This document shows positions 1 to 5,921 of a stretch of 8,278 nt of DNA, in pieces. Below the pieces are notes generated by a model. It searched no databases, was not told where the DNA came from, and saw only the letters and a list, made by a program, of their open reading frames with translations. This stretch comes from Balneolaceae bacterium. GTDB taxonomy: Bacteria; Bacteroidota; Rhodothermia; Balneolales; Balneolaceae. A program made the translations under genes and the position numbers. The DNA lies in the NCBI GenBank assembly GCA_007117235.1, contig SKGY01000159.1, forward strand, positions 1 through 8,278, written 5' to 3'. Position 1 is the stretch's first letter. Each line of letters opens with the position of its first letter.

Positions 1-1248
1 ATTGACCGCGATTATGTGGTTGCATCAGGATCCATTCTGCAAAATCCTGAAGAAGTTGGCTACGGATATGAAACTCCGGACATGCAGGTTCAGCGTCCTT
101 CCGGTGAAAAATTAACCTGGCATTTCAGGGCAGAAAATGTTCACGATGTTATGTGGGCTGCAGATCCTGATTACACTCATGTAACAGCACAAGTGCCAGA
201 CGGACCACTTTTACGCTTCTTTTATCAAACTGATCCCGTAGCGGAAAATGCTGATGAAGAGAGACAAAGTGAATTGCTAGCTAATTGGGAAGCACTGCCT
301 GAATACACCATTAAAGGGTTTCAGTATATGAGCGAAAATTATGGCAAATATCCATATGATGAATATATAGTTATTCAGGGTGGCGACGGTGGAATGGAAT
401 ACACAATGGGCACACTGATTACAGGAAATCGTAATCTGAGAAGCCTGGTTGGAGTAACCGTTCACGAATTTGTACATGCCTGGTACGAAGGAGTTATTGC
501 AACCAATGAAGTGTATGATCAGTGGATTGACGAAGGATTTACTGTATATGCATCAGCGTTTATCATGAATGAGATTTTCAACGATGGTATAGAAGATCCA
601 ATGCTTTCCAGATATAACGGTTATTTCAGAGTTGTGGAAGCAGGTATTGAAGAGCCAATGCACAAGCATTCCGATCACTATATAACCAACTCTGCTTATG
701 GAATGGCGTCTTATACAAAGGGAGCAATCTTTCTTCATCAACTTGGATACATCATTGGCGAAGATGCCCTCAAACAAACCCTTAATAGATTTTATGACGA
801 ATGGCAATTCAAACATCCATCCGGATATGACTTTATCAGAATTGCAGAACGGGTTAGTGGAATTGATCTGAAGTGGTATTACGAGTATTGGATTACAACA
901 ACCAAAACTATTGATTACGGTATTGGAGATGTGGTACAGAATGGAAACACCACCTCAGTTGAATTACAAAAAATAGGAATAATGCCAATGCCACTTGACG
1001 TAGAGGTTGAATTTACGGATGGCGAAGTTGTTCACTATTACATACCGCTCAGAACCATGTGGGGACAAAAAGAGAATGAATTTTCTGATATCCATCGTGA
1101 AATCTCTGAAGACTGGCCTTGGGTGAATCCCGATTATCAGCTTACAATTGATCGCCCACTTTCTGACATTCAGCGGATAGAGATCGACCCTTCACAGCGA
1201 ATGGCTGATATTGACAGGTCCAACAACAGCTGGACTTCTGAAAACTAA
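1..1248 (+). CDS. M1 family zinc metallopeptidase (C-terminal part; 5' end outside window)
   Basis: The reading frame is open from base 1, so the gene begins upstream and 415 codons are visible. Family M1 enzymes are zinc aminopeptidases that remove N-terminal residues from peptides. The zinc site HEFVH lies at 463-477. The third ligand Glu (532-534) follows exactly 18 residues later inside QWIDEG, giving the gluzincin pattern HExxH-x18-E. A GGMEY motif at 388-402 corresponds to the exopeptidase GxMEN loop. A Tyr in SYTKGA (codon 712-714) fits the transition-state tyrosine. The tail holds an IDPSQRMADID motif common in Bacteroidota members. The visible part therefore covers the catalytic domain and the C-terminal domain. 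The signal peptide and N-terminal beta domain would lie upstream. Family assignment is firm; substrate and location are not determinable. A strong terminator follows, so this gene ends its transcript. Confidence 0.93.
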   Translation: MDRDYVVASGSILQNPEEVGYGYETPDMQVQRPSGEKLTWHFRAENVHDVMWAADPDYTHVTAQVPDGPLLRFFYQTDPVAENADEERQSELLANWEALPEYTIKGFQYMSENYGKYPYDEYIVIQGGDGGMEYTMGTLITGNRNLRSLVGVTVHEFVHAWYEGVIATNEVYDQWIDEGFTVYASAFIMNEIFNDGIEDPMLSRYNGYFRVVEAGIEEPMHKHSDHYITNSAYGMASYTKGAIFLHQLGYIIGEDALKQTLNRFYDEWQFKHPSGYDFIRIAERVSGIDLKWYYEYWITTTKTIDYGIGDVVQNGNTTSVELQKIGIMPMPLDVEVEFTDGEVVHYYIPLRTMWGQKENEFSDIHREISEDWPWVNPDYQLTIDRPLSDIQRIEIDPSQRMADIDRSNNSWTSEN

Positions 1249-1273
1249 CAATTTCCGATTACTCTCTATCACG

Positions 1274-1309
1274 AAAAAAGGGCTTTACAAGTTTTAAAGC
1301 CCTTTTTTT
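1274..1309 (+). terminator. Intrinsic terminator after the M1 peptidase gene
   Basis: A perfect 14-bp inverted repeat (1274-1287 with 1295-1308) encloses a 7-base loop. The core is GGGCTTTA/TAAAGCCC, preceded by six A and followed by seven T. It starts 25 bases after the peptidase stop codon. Because A and T tracts flank both sides it could also terminate transcription from the opposite strand, although no opposite-strand gene lies next to it. Confidence 0.95.
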
Positions 1310-1323
1310 ATTCTATTCAGGCG

Positions 1324-1371
1324 TTAAGCTGAAATCTCCTTACCTTTTCATAAACAAATTTAAGCTAAATC
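1324..1371 (+). promoter_or_regulatory. Possible operator: imperfect direct repeat upstream of malic enzyme
   Basis: TTAAGCTGAAATC (1324-1336) and TTAAGCTAAATC (1360-1371) match over 12 bases with one inserted base. They are spaced 36 bases start to start. The second copy ends six bases before the malic enzyme start codon. Between them lies TACCTTTT (1341-1348), which partly resembles the Bacteroidota -7 box TAnnTTTG but has no TTG element at the right distance. This could be a regulator or promoter region; in a short AT-rich leader the repeat may also be chance. Confidence 0.2.
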
Positions 1372-1377
1372 AACTGT

Positions 1378-2550
1378 ATGTCTGCCAATAAGAAGAATGA
1401 ATACGCACAAAAATCCGTAGATGCTCACAAAAAATACGGCGGTAAAGTAGCCATTCACTCGAAAATGCCTCTAGACACGATAGATGACCTAAGCATCGCC
1501 TATACTCCGGGAGTGGCTCAGCCCTGTCTGGATATATCTGAAAATCGGGAGCTTGCCTATGATTACACCTCAAAGCAAAATACAGTTGCTGTGGTGAGTG
1601 ATGGTTCAGCAGTTCTTGGGTTGGGTAACATCGGTCCTGAAGCATCTATGCCTGTTATGGAGGGCAAAGCTGTGCTATTTAAAAAATTTGCGGACGTTGA
1701 TGCTGTTCCAATCGTGCTCTCTTCACAAAATACTGAAGAGATCATTCAGGCCGTGAAAATGATTGCGCCAACTTTTGGCGGAATTAATCTTGAGGATATT
1801 TCAGCTCCCCGATGTTTCGAAATCGAGAAGCGCCTTAAGGAGATTCTGGATATTCCGGTTATGCACGATGATCAGCATGGAACGGCTGTGGTTACCCTTG
1901 CCGGAATGATCAATGCTCTTCGCGTGACAGGCAAAACATTTAAAGAGTTGAAAGTTGTAATTAACGGAGCCGGTGCCGCAGGCATGGCTATCATCTACCT
2001 TTTGAGAGAGATAGGAGTTAAGCAAATTATCATGTGCGACAGCCGCGGAATTATTCACAGAGATCGGGGTGATCTTACACCTATTAAAGAGGAGGTGGCT
2101 CAAATTACTAACAGAGATCAAATATCAGGATCACTTGAAGACGCTATTAAGGATACGGATGTATTTATTGGTGTGTCTGTTCCCGGTGTGTTGACTCCCG
2201 ACATGATTCGATCGATGAATAAGCAGCCAATTATCTTTGCAATGGCCAACCCAATTCCTGAGATTATGCCCGCAGAAGCAACACAGGCAGGTGCAAGAAT
2301 CATAGCTACCGGCCGGTCCGATTTCCCTAATCAGATCAACAATGTTCTCGCCTTTCCCGGTATTTTTAGGGGATTACTTGATGCACGATCCTCAAAACTC
2401 ACAAACAAGATGTACATTGCAGCGGCTTATGCTATTGCTGATCAGGTAAAGGAACCGAATGAAGATAAGATCATTCCCGGGCCGTTCGAAGAGGGAGTGG
2501 CTAAGGCTGTAGCGAAAGCAGTGAGAGAGTGTGCTGAGGAAGAGAGATAA
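1378..2550 (+). CDS. Malic enzyme (oxaloacetate-decarboxylating malate dehydrogenase)
   Basis: The enzyme catalyses oxidative decarboxylation of L-malate to pyruvate and CO2 with reduction of NAD(P), in the cytoplasm. The protein is 390 residues, the length of the compact bacterial single-unit form. It lacks the phosphotransacetylase-like C-terminal domain of the roughly 750-residue MaeB type. The N-terminal malic domain carries YTPGVAQPC with catalytic Tyr42, the catalytic Lys97 in EGKAVLF, the metal ligands in LEDISAPRC (Glu139, Asp140) and MHDDQHGTA (162-170). A Rossmann NAD(P) domain starts at [10 protein letters not shown] (193-202). The signature [18 protein letters not shown] is at 311-328. 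The Asp after the second strand (CDSRG, 220-224) leans toward NAD, but cofactor choice cannot be settled by eye. The start codon fits the family N-terminus; its leader has no Shine-Dalgarno sequence. The gene is transcribed apart from the peptidase because of the intervening terminator. Confidence 0.96.
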   Translation: MSANKKNEYAQKSVDAHKKYGGKVAIHSKMPLDTIDDLSIAYTPGVAQPCLDISENRELAYDYTSKQNTVAVVSDGSAVLGLGNIGPEASMPVMEGKAVLFKKFADVDAVPIVLSSQNTEEIIQAVKMIAPTFGGINLEDISAPRCFEIEKRLKEILDIPVMHDDQHGTAVVTLAGMINALRVTGKTFKELKVVINGAGAAGMAIIYLLREIGVKQIIMCDSRGIIHRDRGDLTPIKEEVAQITNRDQISGSLEDAIKDTDVFIGVSVPGVLTPDMIRSMNKQPIIFAMANPIPEIMPAEATQAGARIIATGRSDFPNQINNVLAFPGIFRGLLDARSSKLTNKMYIAAAYAIADQVKEPNEDKIIPGPFEEGVAKAVAKAVRECAEEER

Positions 2551-2613
2551 TGAATGAATAGTATAAAAAGTTGTGTTTATAATAGCTCAAATTAACAGCA
2601 CAGTTTTTAGAAT

Positions 2614-3141
2614 ATGCAGCGTTTACTTCTCTTGTTTATTATGCTTACAATTTTCGTTGGATGTGCCTCAGCACGTCAGACACAGGTAAACACTGAAGTA
2701 ATAACTCCCGCAGGATCAGCTATTTACTTTGATGCTGATTCCGAATCACCACAAAATTACAGTAACGAAAATGCGATTCTCTATCTTCCCTTTCCGGCAA
2801 ACCTGGGAGTAATAAACTCAGTGCATAACGGCCAACAGCTTCACGTATTAATACTTTCTCCTTCCTTGAAGAGTGGTACTTTTCTTAATATCACACCTTT
2901 GGGAGCATTTGAAATAGTAGAAAGAGGAGAATCAAGAGATCTTATTTTGGCCATACCGGCCGACCCGAAGCTTCAAGTTATAAAATCCCCAACTCTTGAC
3001 CAGCTCAGGCTAAACTATTCTGGCGTAATTGAAATACTTGAGATATGGATTGCGAATCATAAGGGAGAAAACAGTATTGCAATCAAAGCTCTTCATGACG
3101 AGCAAAAAGCCACAAAAATTCTAAATGATTTGCTAAAATAG
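2614..3141 (+). CDS. Lipoprotein with a degenerate inorganic pyrophosphatase-like fold (predicted pseudoenzyme)
   Basis: The protein has 175 residues. Its hydrophobic signal ends in FVGC (Cys17), a type II lipobox, so the mature chain should be membrane-anchored outside the cytoplasm. The rest follows family I soluble pyrophosphatase block by block: FPANLGVI (60-67) for YPxNYGxI; NGQQLHVLI (72-80) for DGDPxDVLV; SGTFLNITPLGAF (87-99) for PGSxIxxRPxGxL; then a 16-residue block ending LAIP (112-115) that matches in length the family block ending VAVP. A later NHK (148-150) sits near the family HYK. This comparison is with the family pattern as I remember it. The metal-binding Asp residues corresponding to E. 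coli D65, D67 and D70 read Asn, Gln and His. D97 reads Glu, D102 Arg, K104 Leu and the NYG Tyr Leu, so hydrolysis of pyrophosphate looks impossible. Role unknown. It lies 63 bases after malic enzyme and may share its transcript. The pseudoenzyme reading is inference. Confidence 0.65.
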   Translation: MQRLLLLFIMLTIFVGCASARQTQVNTEVITPAGSAIYFDADSESPQNYSNENAILYLPFPANLGVINSVHNGQQLHVLILSPSLKSGTFLNITPLGAFEIVERGESRDLILAIPADPKLQVIKSPTLDQLRLNYSGVIEILEIWIANHKGENSIAIKALHDEQKATKILNDLLK

Positions 3142-3202
3142 TAAATGTTCAATTTTAAAGAACCTGAACTCTGCCCCTTGAGCCGTGTACCGTGAAAGAA
3201 AA

Positions 3203-4060
3203 TCACTTCTTAAACATCGTGCTCAGCACAAACCACACATTTTCTTTTCTCTCTAAAAGACGTCTTTTAAAATATGGAAACCACATCGTTCCGTAAGGAA
3301 CATACACACGAGTGTTGTAGCCTTCATTTGTGAGCTGCTCCATAGTCTCTTCACGGAGACCGTATAGCATCTGAAATTCAAAACGGGCCTTCCCAATATT
3401 ATTTTCTGCCGTGTAGCTCTTTACCCACTCTACAAGTTCATCATCATGAGTCGCAATTCGGGGGTAGGGAGTTTTTTCGAAAAGCACTTTTGCGTACTCT
3501 TTAAATGCTTCCCGAATTGCCGGCATGTTTTGAAGAGCAACTCTTTCCGGCTCGCTATATGCTCCTTTACAAAGTCGCACATCAGCACCAAGATCGGCAA
3601 GTTCTACAATGTCAGTTTTGGTACTGTGCAGATAGGCCTGAATAACAATACCAACATGCTTTCCATAAATCTGGAAGGCCTCTTTAAAAATATCAATGGT
3701 TTTTTGAGTGTTATCACTGCCTTCCATATCAATCCGAACAAAAGAGTCTAGCTTACGGGCTTCATCCAGCAATACATAGAGATTATCTCGGCAATACTGT
3801 TCATCAATATCTAACCCAAGCATTGTTAGTTTGATTGAAATGGTGCTTTTTAGACCCGCCTCTTTAATATCATTCAATAAGCGGATATACACCTTAACAG
3901 TCTCCTCAGCTGTTGTCTTTTCCTTGACGTTTTCCCCCAACAGATCAAGTGTAACCTTGATCTGTTTCTCATTTAAAGCTTTGATTTTAGAGACAGCAGA
4001 TTCAAATGTTTCACCTGCTACAAATCTCTTTGCCAGAATAAAGGGTAATTTCATGAACAT
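3203..4060 (-). CDS. Monofunctional proline dehydrogenase (FAD-dependent)
   Basis: The enzyme oxidises L-proline to delta-1-pyrroline-5-carboxylate, reducing FAD and then the quinone pool at the membrane; it is the first step of proline catabolism. The 285-residue TIM-barrel protein shows the family motifs in order: SIKLTMLGLD (75-84, Lys77), VRIDMEGSD (108-116, Asp111), IQAYLH (140-145), VRLCKGAY (161-168), IATHDDE (202-208), RFEFQMLYG (226-234), YVPYG (253-257), and YFKRRLLE (263-270) whose Arg-Arg and Glu bind the proline carboxylate and amine. It lacks the DNA-binding and P5C dehydrogenase domains of PutA, and no P5C dehydrogenase gene is in the window. The protein starts close to KRFVAGET, a stretch preceded by about 30 more residues in some family members such as the Thermus enzyme. 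An in-frame stop (TAA) lies three codons upstream, so it cannot extend. Met1 or Met3 could be the start; neither has a Shine-Dalgarno sequence. Confidence 0.95.
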   Translation of the reverse strand: MFMKLPFILAKRFVAGETFESAVSKIKALNEKQIKVTLDLLGENVKEKTTAEETVKVYIRLLNDIKEAGLKSTISIKLTMLGLDIDEQYCRDNLYVLLDEARKLDSFVRIDMEGSDNTQKTIDIFKEAFQIYGKHVGIVIQAYLHSTKTDIVELADLGADVRLCKGAYSEPERVALQNMPAIREAFKEYAKVLFEKTPYPRIATHDDELVEWVKSYTAENNIGKARFEFQMLYGLREETMEQLTNEGYNTRVYVPYGTMWFPYFKRRLLERKENVWFVLSTMFKK

Positions 4061-4107
4061 AGACTTTTAATAAAATTTTCGGCTAATGATAGTAAACTCT
4101 GCGTTCA

Positions 4108-4138
4108 CAAACATCAGATTAAACACCTAGAGTTCAAA
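4108..4138 (-). promoter_or_regulatory. Candidate Bacteroidota-type promoter for proline dehydrogenase
   Basis: Read on the minus strand, TTTG (4135-4138) is followed by exactly 19 bases and then GATGTTTG (4108-4115). The Bacteroidota housekeeping consensus is TTTG, 19-21 bases, TAnnTTTG, so only the first base of the -7 box differs. Transcription would start near 4102, giving a leader of about 40 bases before the start codon at 4060. Sequence match only. Confidence 0.45.
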
Positions 4139-4222
4139 CAAAGTTATAAAAATGAAACCTTACTTTTTGAAACGTCGTACTGAATCAGCATCATTACATA
4201 TTTCAATTAATTTACTACTGCC

Positions 4223-5164
4223 ATGCACACCAAATTGATAAAACTTCTCCCCTTTCTGGTTTCTCTACTTTTTTTTATGACTGCCATTGCAAATGCTCAA
4301 TCTGAATCTGACGCATACCAAATCAGATCTTTCCAGACTAATTCATCTCCAAATGTAAATGTTTCAACATCAGGCGGATTTGTGCATGTTTATGGTCACG
4401 ATACCAATGAAGTAAAAGTGATTATGTATGCCAGAAGCAATAACAGGTATTTAACACCATCAGATAATGATCTCTCAGATTTTGATCTCGTGATTTCTCA
4501 ATCAGGAAATGAAATTACAGCCACTGCTCAGAGGAAAAACAATACAAGAAGTGGTTTTTTCCGACGAGATAACAATATTTCAATTTCCTTTGAAGTTTAT
4601 GTTCCGGTTCAATCTGTCGTTGATGGGCGGACAAGCGGAGGTAGTGTTAAAGCAGTAAATATTTCAAACAATCTGAATCTGCGAACCAGTGGTGGTAGTG
4701 TAACCGCGACCAATATACATGGCAACGCTGAGCTCCGAACTTCAGGCGGCACTATCAAATTAGAAGATATGAGTGGACGTATTTCTGCGCGTACAAGTGG
4801 CGGTTCAGTCAGAGTTAATGGTATAGAGGGTGAAGCTGATATTCGCACATCCGGAGGCAGCATCAGAATCGAAAACAGTGGGGCTAAACTTTCGGCCAGA
4901 ACAAGTGGAGGGAGTATCAACGCAGCTTTTCACACTTTTCGGGATGACATTGAGCTGAGAACCAGTGGCGGCAGCATTCAGATTACTATTCCTGAAACCG
5001 AGCATTTTAACCTCGACTTAACCGGTAGCCGGGTAAATACACAATTGAGAAATTTTACAGGCACATCAGAAAGAAATAAAATTTCCGGCAGAATCGGTGA
5101 AGGCGGGCCATCAGTGGTTGCCAGAACAAGTGGCGGATCAGTCACACTCAATTACAATCAATAA
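4223..5164 (+). CDS. Secreted DUF4097-like beta-solenoid protein with RTSGG repeats
   Basis: The protein has 313 residues with a clear signal peptide: basic start, hydrophobic run at about 8-22, and a signal peptidase I site after ANA (23-25). It should be periplasmic or surface-exposed. Residues 26-135 form a non-repetitive beta-rich part that includes a degenerate STSGG at 48-52. From 136 the motif RTSGG recurs with Arg at 136, 154, 172, 190, 208, 226, 246 and 301, so the first six copies are exactly 18 residues apart. Each unit reads roughly RTSGGS-(V/I)-x-(V/I/A)-x-x-x-x-G-x-(hydrophobic)-x-x. This suits a right-handed solenoid with a Thr-Ser-Gly-Gly turn in each rung, as in DUF4097/DUF2807-type putative adhesin domains. 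The molecular role is unknown. It is transcribed divergently from proline dehydrogenase and has no anti-sigma factor or PadR-type neighbour. The leader has no Shine-Dalgarno sequence. The family call is from repeat character. Confidence 0.8.
   Translation: MHTKLIKLLPFLVSLLFFMTAIANAQSESDAYQIRSFQTNSSPNVNVSTSGGFVHVYGHDTNEVKVIMYARSNNRYLTPSDNDLSDFDLVISQSGNEITATAQRKNNTRSGFFRRDNNISISFEVYVPVQSVVDGRTSGGSVKAVNISNNLNLRTSGGSVTATNIHGNAELRTSGGTIKLEDMSGRISARTSGGSVRVNGIEGEADIRTSGGSIRIENSGAKLSARTSGGSINAAFHTFRDDIELRTSGGSIQITIPETEHFNLDLTGSRVNTQLRNFTGTSERNKISGRIGEGGPSVVARTSGGSVTLNYNQ
4628..4972 (+). repeat. 54-bp coding repeat array encoding RTSGG rungs
   Basis: Seven RTSGG codon blocks start at 4628, 4682, 4736, 4790, 4844, 4898 and 4958, so the spacing is 54 bases five times and then 60. 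An eighth block stands alone at 5123. The amino acids are invariant but every DNA copy is different: Arg is CGG, CGA, CGA, CGT, CGC, AGA, AGA, AGA, and Ser is AGC, AGT, TCA, AGT, TCC, AGT, AGT, AGT. This is an old, protein-selected repeat, not a recent slippage tract. Confidence 0.95.
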
Positions 5165-5317
5165 TCCTTGATAAGTCACTTTTCCATCTATTTTTTCCTC
5201 TTGTTATGACCTCGTAGGGTATTCCCCCATATGACGTTAGGCATATACCTCACTCACTTTCAATTATTCTGAATTTAAATTATGTTAAATTAAAATCAGA
5301 ACTAATTGGGAAGAAAA

Positions 5318-5446
5318 ATGGGACAAAAGAATACCGAAGAAGAGGATTTTAAACCTACGGGAGCGATGGCGTTTTTTGTTGTGCTGCTTGCCTTTTTCGT
5401 AGTTGTATGGTTTGCACTTTACTTTCAGCTGTTGGGAGGGGCTTGA
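5318..5446 (+). CDS. cbaD: ba3-type cytochrome c oxidase subunit IIa (single-helix)
   Basis: This 42-residue protein is a small accessory subunit of the oxidase. It has a short acidic cytoplasmic start (EEED), then KPTGAMAFFV, then one membrane helix at about residues 18-38, ending LLGGA. It matches the pattern I recall for Thermus ba3 subunit IIa, a 34-residue protein with K-P-K-G-A-L-A before its helix, a Trp in mid-helix and a YxxFF-like end. In the heterodimeric B-family enzymes this helix fills the place of a second subunit II helix, which fits the single-helix subunit II encoded next. Only one base separates its stop codon from the next start, so translation is probably coupled. A GGGAAG sequence three to four bases before the start is a weak ribosome site. 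Its length makes it easy for gene callers to miss. Confidence 0.88.
   Translation: MGQKNTEEEDFKPTGAMAFFVVLLAFFVVVWFALYFQLLGGA
5434..5441 (+). promoter_or_regulatory. Shine-Dalgarno site fixing the start of subunit II
   Basis: GGGAGGGG lies inside the last codons of cbaD with its GGAGG core 8 bases before ATG at 5448. It favours 5448 over an upstream in-frame ATG at 5403, which would add 15 unrelated residues overlapping cbaD. Confidence 0.8.
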
Positions 5447-5447
5447 T

Positions 5448-5921
5448 ATGGATAAATCAGAAAAAACAGCTCTTTCACTTAGCGGAATTCTACTGGTAGT
5501 ATTTTTTGGTGCAATCATGTACGCCTCAATTGCCAAAAACATCGATGTACCTACCTGCATTACAGATATGGACCCTTTTGTATCTGACACTCTATTTGAA
5601 ACAGGTTCGGACTCCTACGAGCTCCACATGGTCGCCAGAATGTGGGCATTTCAACCCTCAACTGTAAGGTTACCGGTAGGCTCTACAGTAGATCTGTACG
5701 TTACCTCTCAGGATATCATTCATGGGTTCAAAATTGATCGCAAAAATGTGAATCTCATGGCAGTACCCGGTGCAATTAACTACGTAAGAGTTACATTTGA
5801 TGAACCCGGTGAATACCTCTATGCATGTCATGAGTTTTGCGGAGCTGCACACCATACTATGGCGGGACGATTTATTATTGAAGACAGAAATGACTTAACA
5901 GACGCAGGAGGGCCACTATAA
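5448..5921 (+). CDS. cbaB: ba3-type cytochrome c oxidase subunit II (CuA)
   Basis: This subunit takes electrons from a cytochrome c or similar donor and passes them through the binuclear CuA centre to subunit I, on the outer face of the membrane. It has 157 residues, close to the 168 of the Thermus ba3 subunit. One N-terminal membrane helix (about 9-29) anchors a cupredoxin domain. All CuA ligands are present: His92 in IIHGF, then Cys127, Glu129 (backbone ligand), Cys131, His135 and Met138 in CHEFCGAAHHTM. Trp66 in MWAFQP falls in the aromatic stretch used for electron entry. Like other B-family members it has a single helix, unlike the two-helix subunit II of mitochondrial-type oxidases; the preceding small gene supplies the other helix. 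The start is set by a strong GGAGG site, and the stop overlaps the subunit I start by one base (TAATG). Confidence 0.95.
   Translation: MDKSEKTALSLSGILLVVFFGAIMYASIAKNIDVPTCITDMDPFVSDTLFETGSDSYELHMVARMWAFQPSTVRLPVGSTVDLYVTSQDIIHGFKIDRKNVNLMAVPGAINYVRVTFDEPGEYLYACHEFCGAAHHTMAGRFIIEDRNDLTDAGGPL
5907..5912 (+). promoter_or_regulatory. Shine-Dalgarno site of subunit I
   Basis: GGAGGG lies 8 bases before the ATG at 5921, inside the end of subunit II. With the one-base stop/start overlap it suggests coupled translation of the two subunits. Confidence 0.8.

Noticed and set aside
16..18. GTG at 16 as the start of the M1 peptidase
   Set aside because: The same frame is open back to base 1 and the N-terminal domain of the family is missing, so the gene is simply cut by the window edge.
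1370..1645. Open minus-strand frame across the malic enzyme start
   Set aside because: It lies opposite a certain, motif-complete gene and shows no recognisable domain or plausible leader.
2578..2583. TATAAT before the pseudo-pyrophosphatase gene as a sigma-70-like -10 box
   Set aside because: There is no matching -35 at the right distance, and the suspected host group uses a different consensus. In AT-rich DNA this hexamer is expected by chance.
3149..3171. GTTCA...TGAAC as a terminator between the convergent genes
   Set aside because: It has only five base pairs around a 13-base loop with no T tract on either side.
3446..3751. Open plus-strand frame inside proline dehydrogenase
   Set aside because: It is antisense to a well-supported gene, and its composition looks like a reverse-complement shadow.
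4609..4920. Open minus-strand frame of about 100 codons under the RTSGG repeats
   Set aside because: It is the complement of a biased repeat (runs of PPLVR), it has no ribosome site and it mirrors the sense repeat exactly.
5168..5196. TTG-N18-TATTTTTT as the oxidase operon promoter
   Set aside because: The spacing is short and the last base of TAnnTTTG fails. It also lies about 120 bases before the first gene, directly behind the DUF4097 stop, so the match is too weak to call.
5230..5253. ATATG/CATAT inverted repeat in the gap before cbaD
   Set aside because: Five AT-rich pairs are easily found by chance, and nothing ties them to a known operator.
5403..5450. ATG at 5403 as the start of oxidase subunit II
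   Set aside because: It would add 15 unrelated residues read out of frame across cbaD. The ATG at 5448 has a strong Shine-Dalgarno site and gives the normal short N-terminus.
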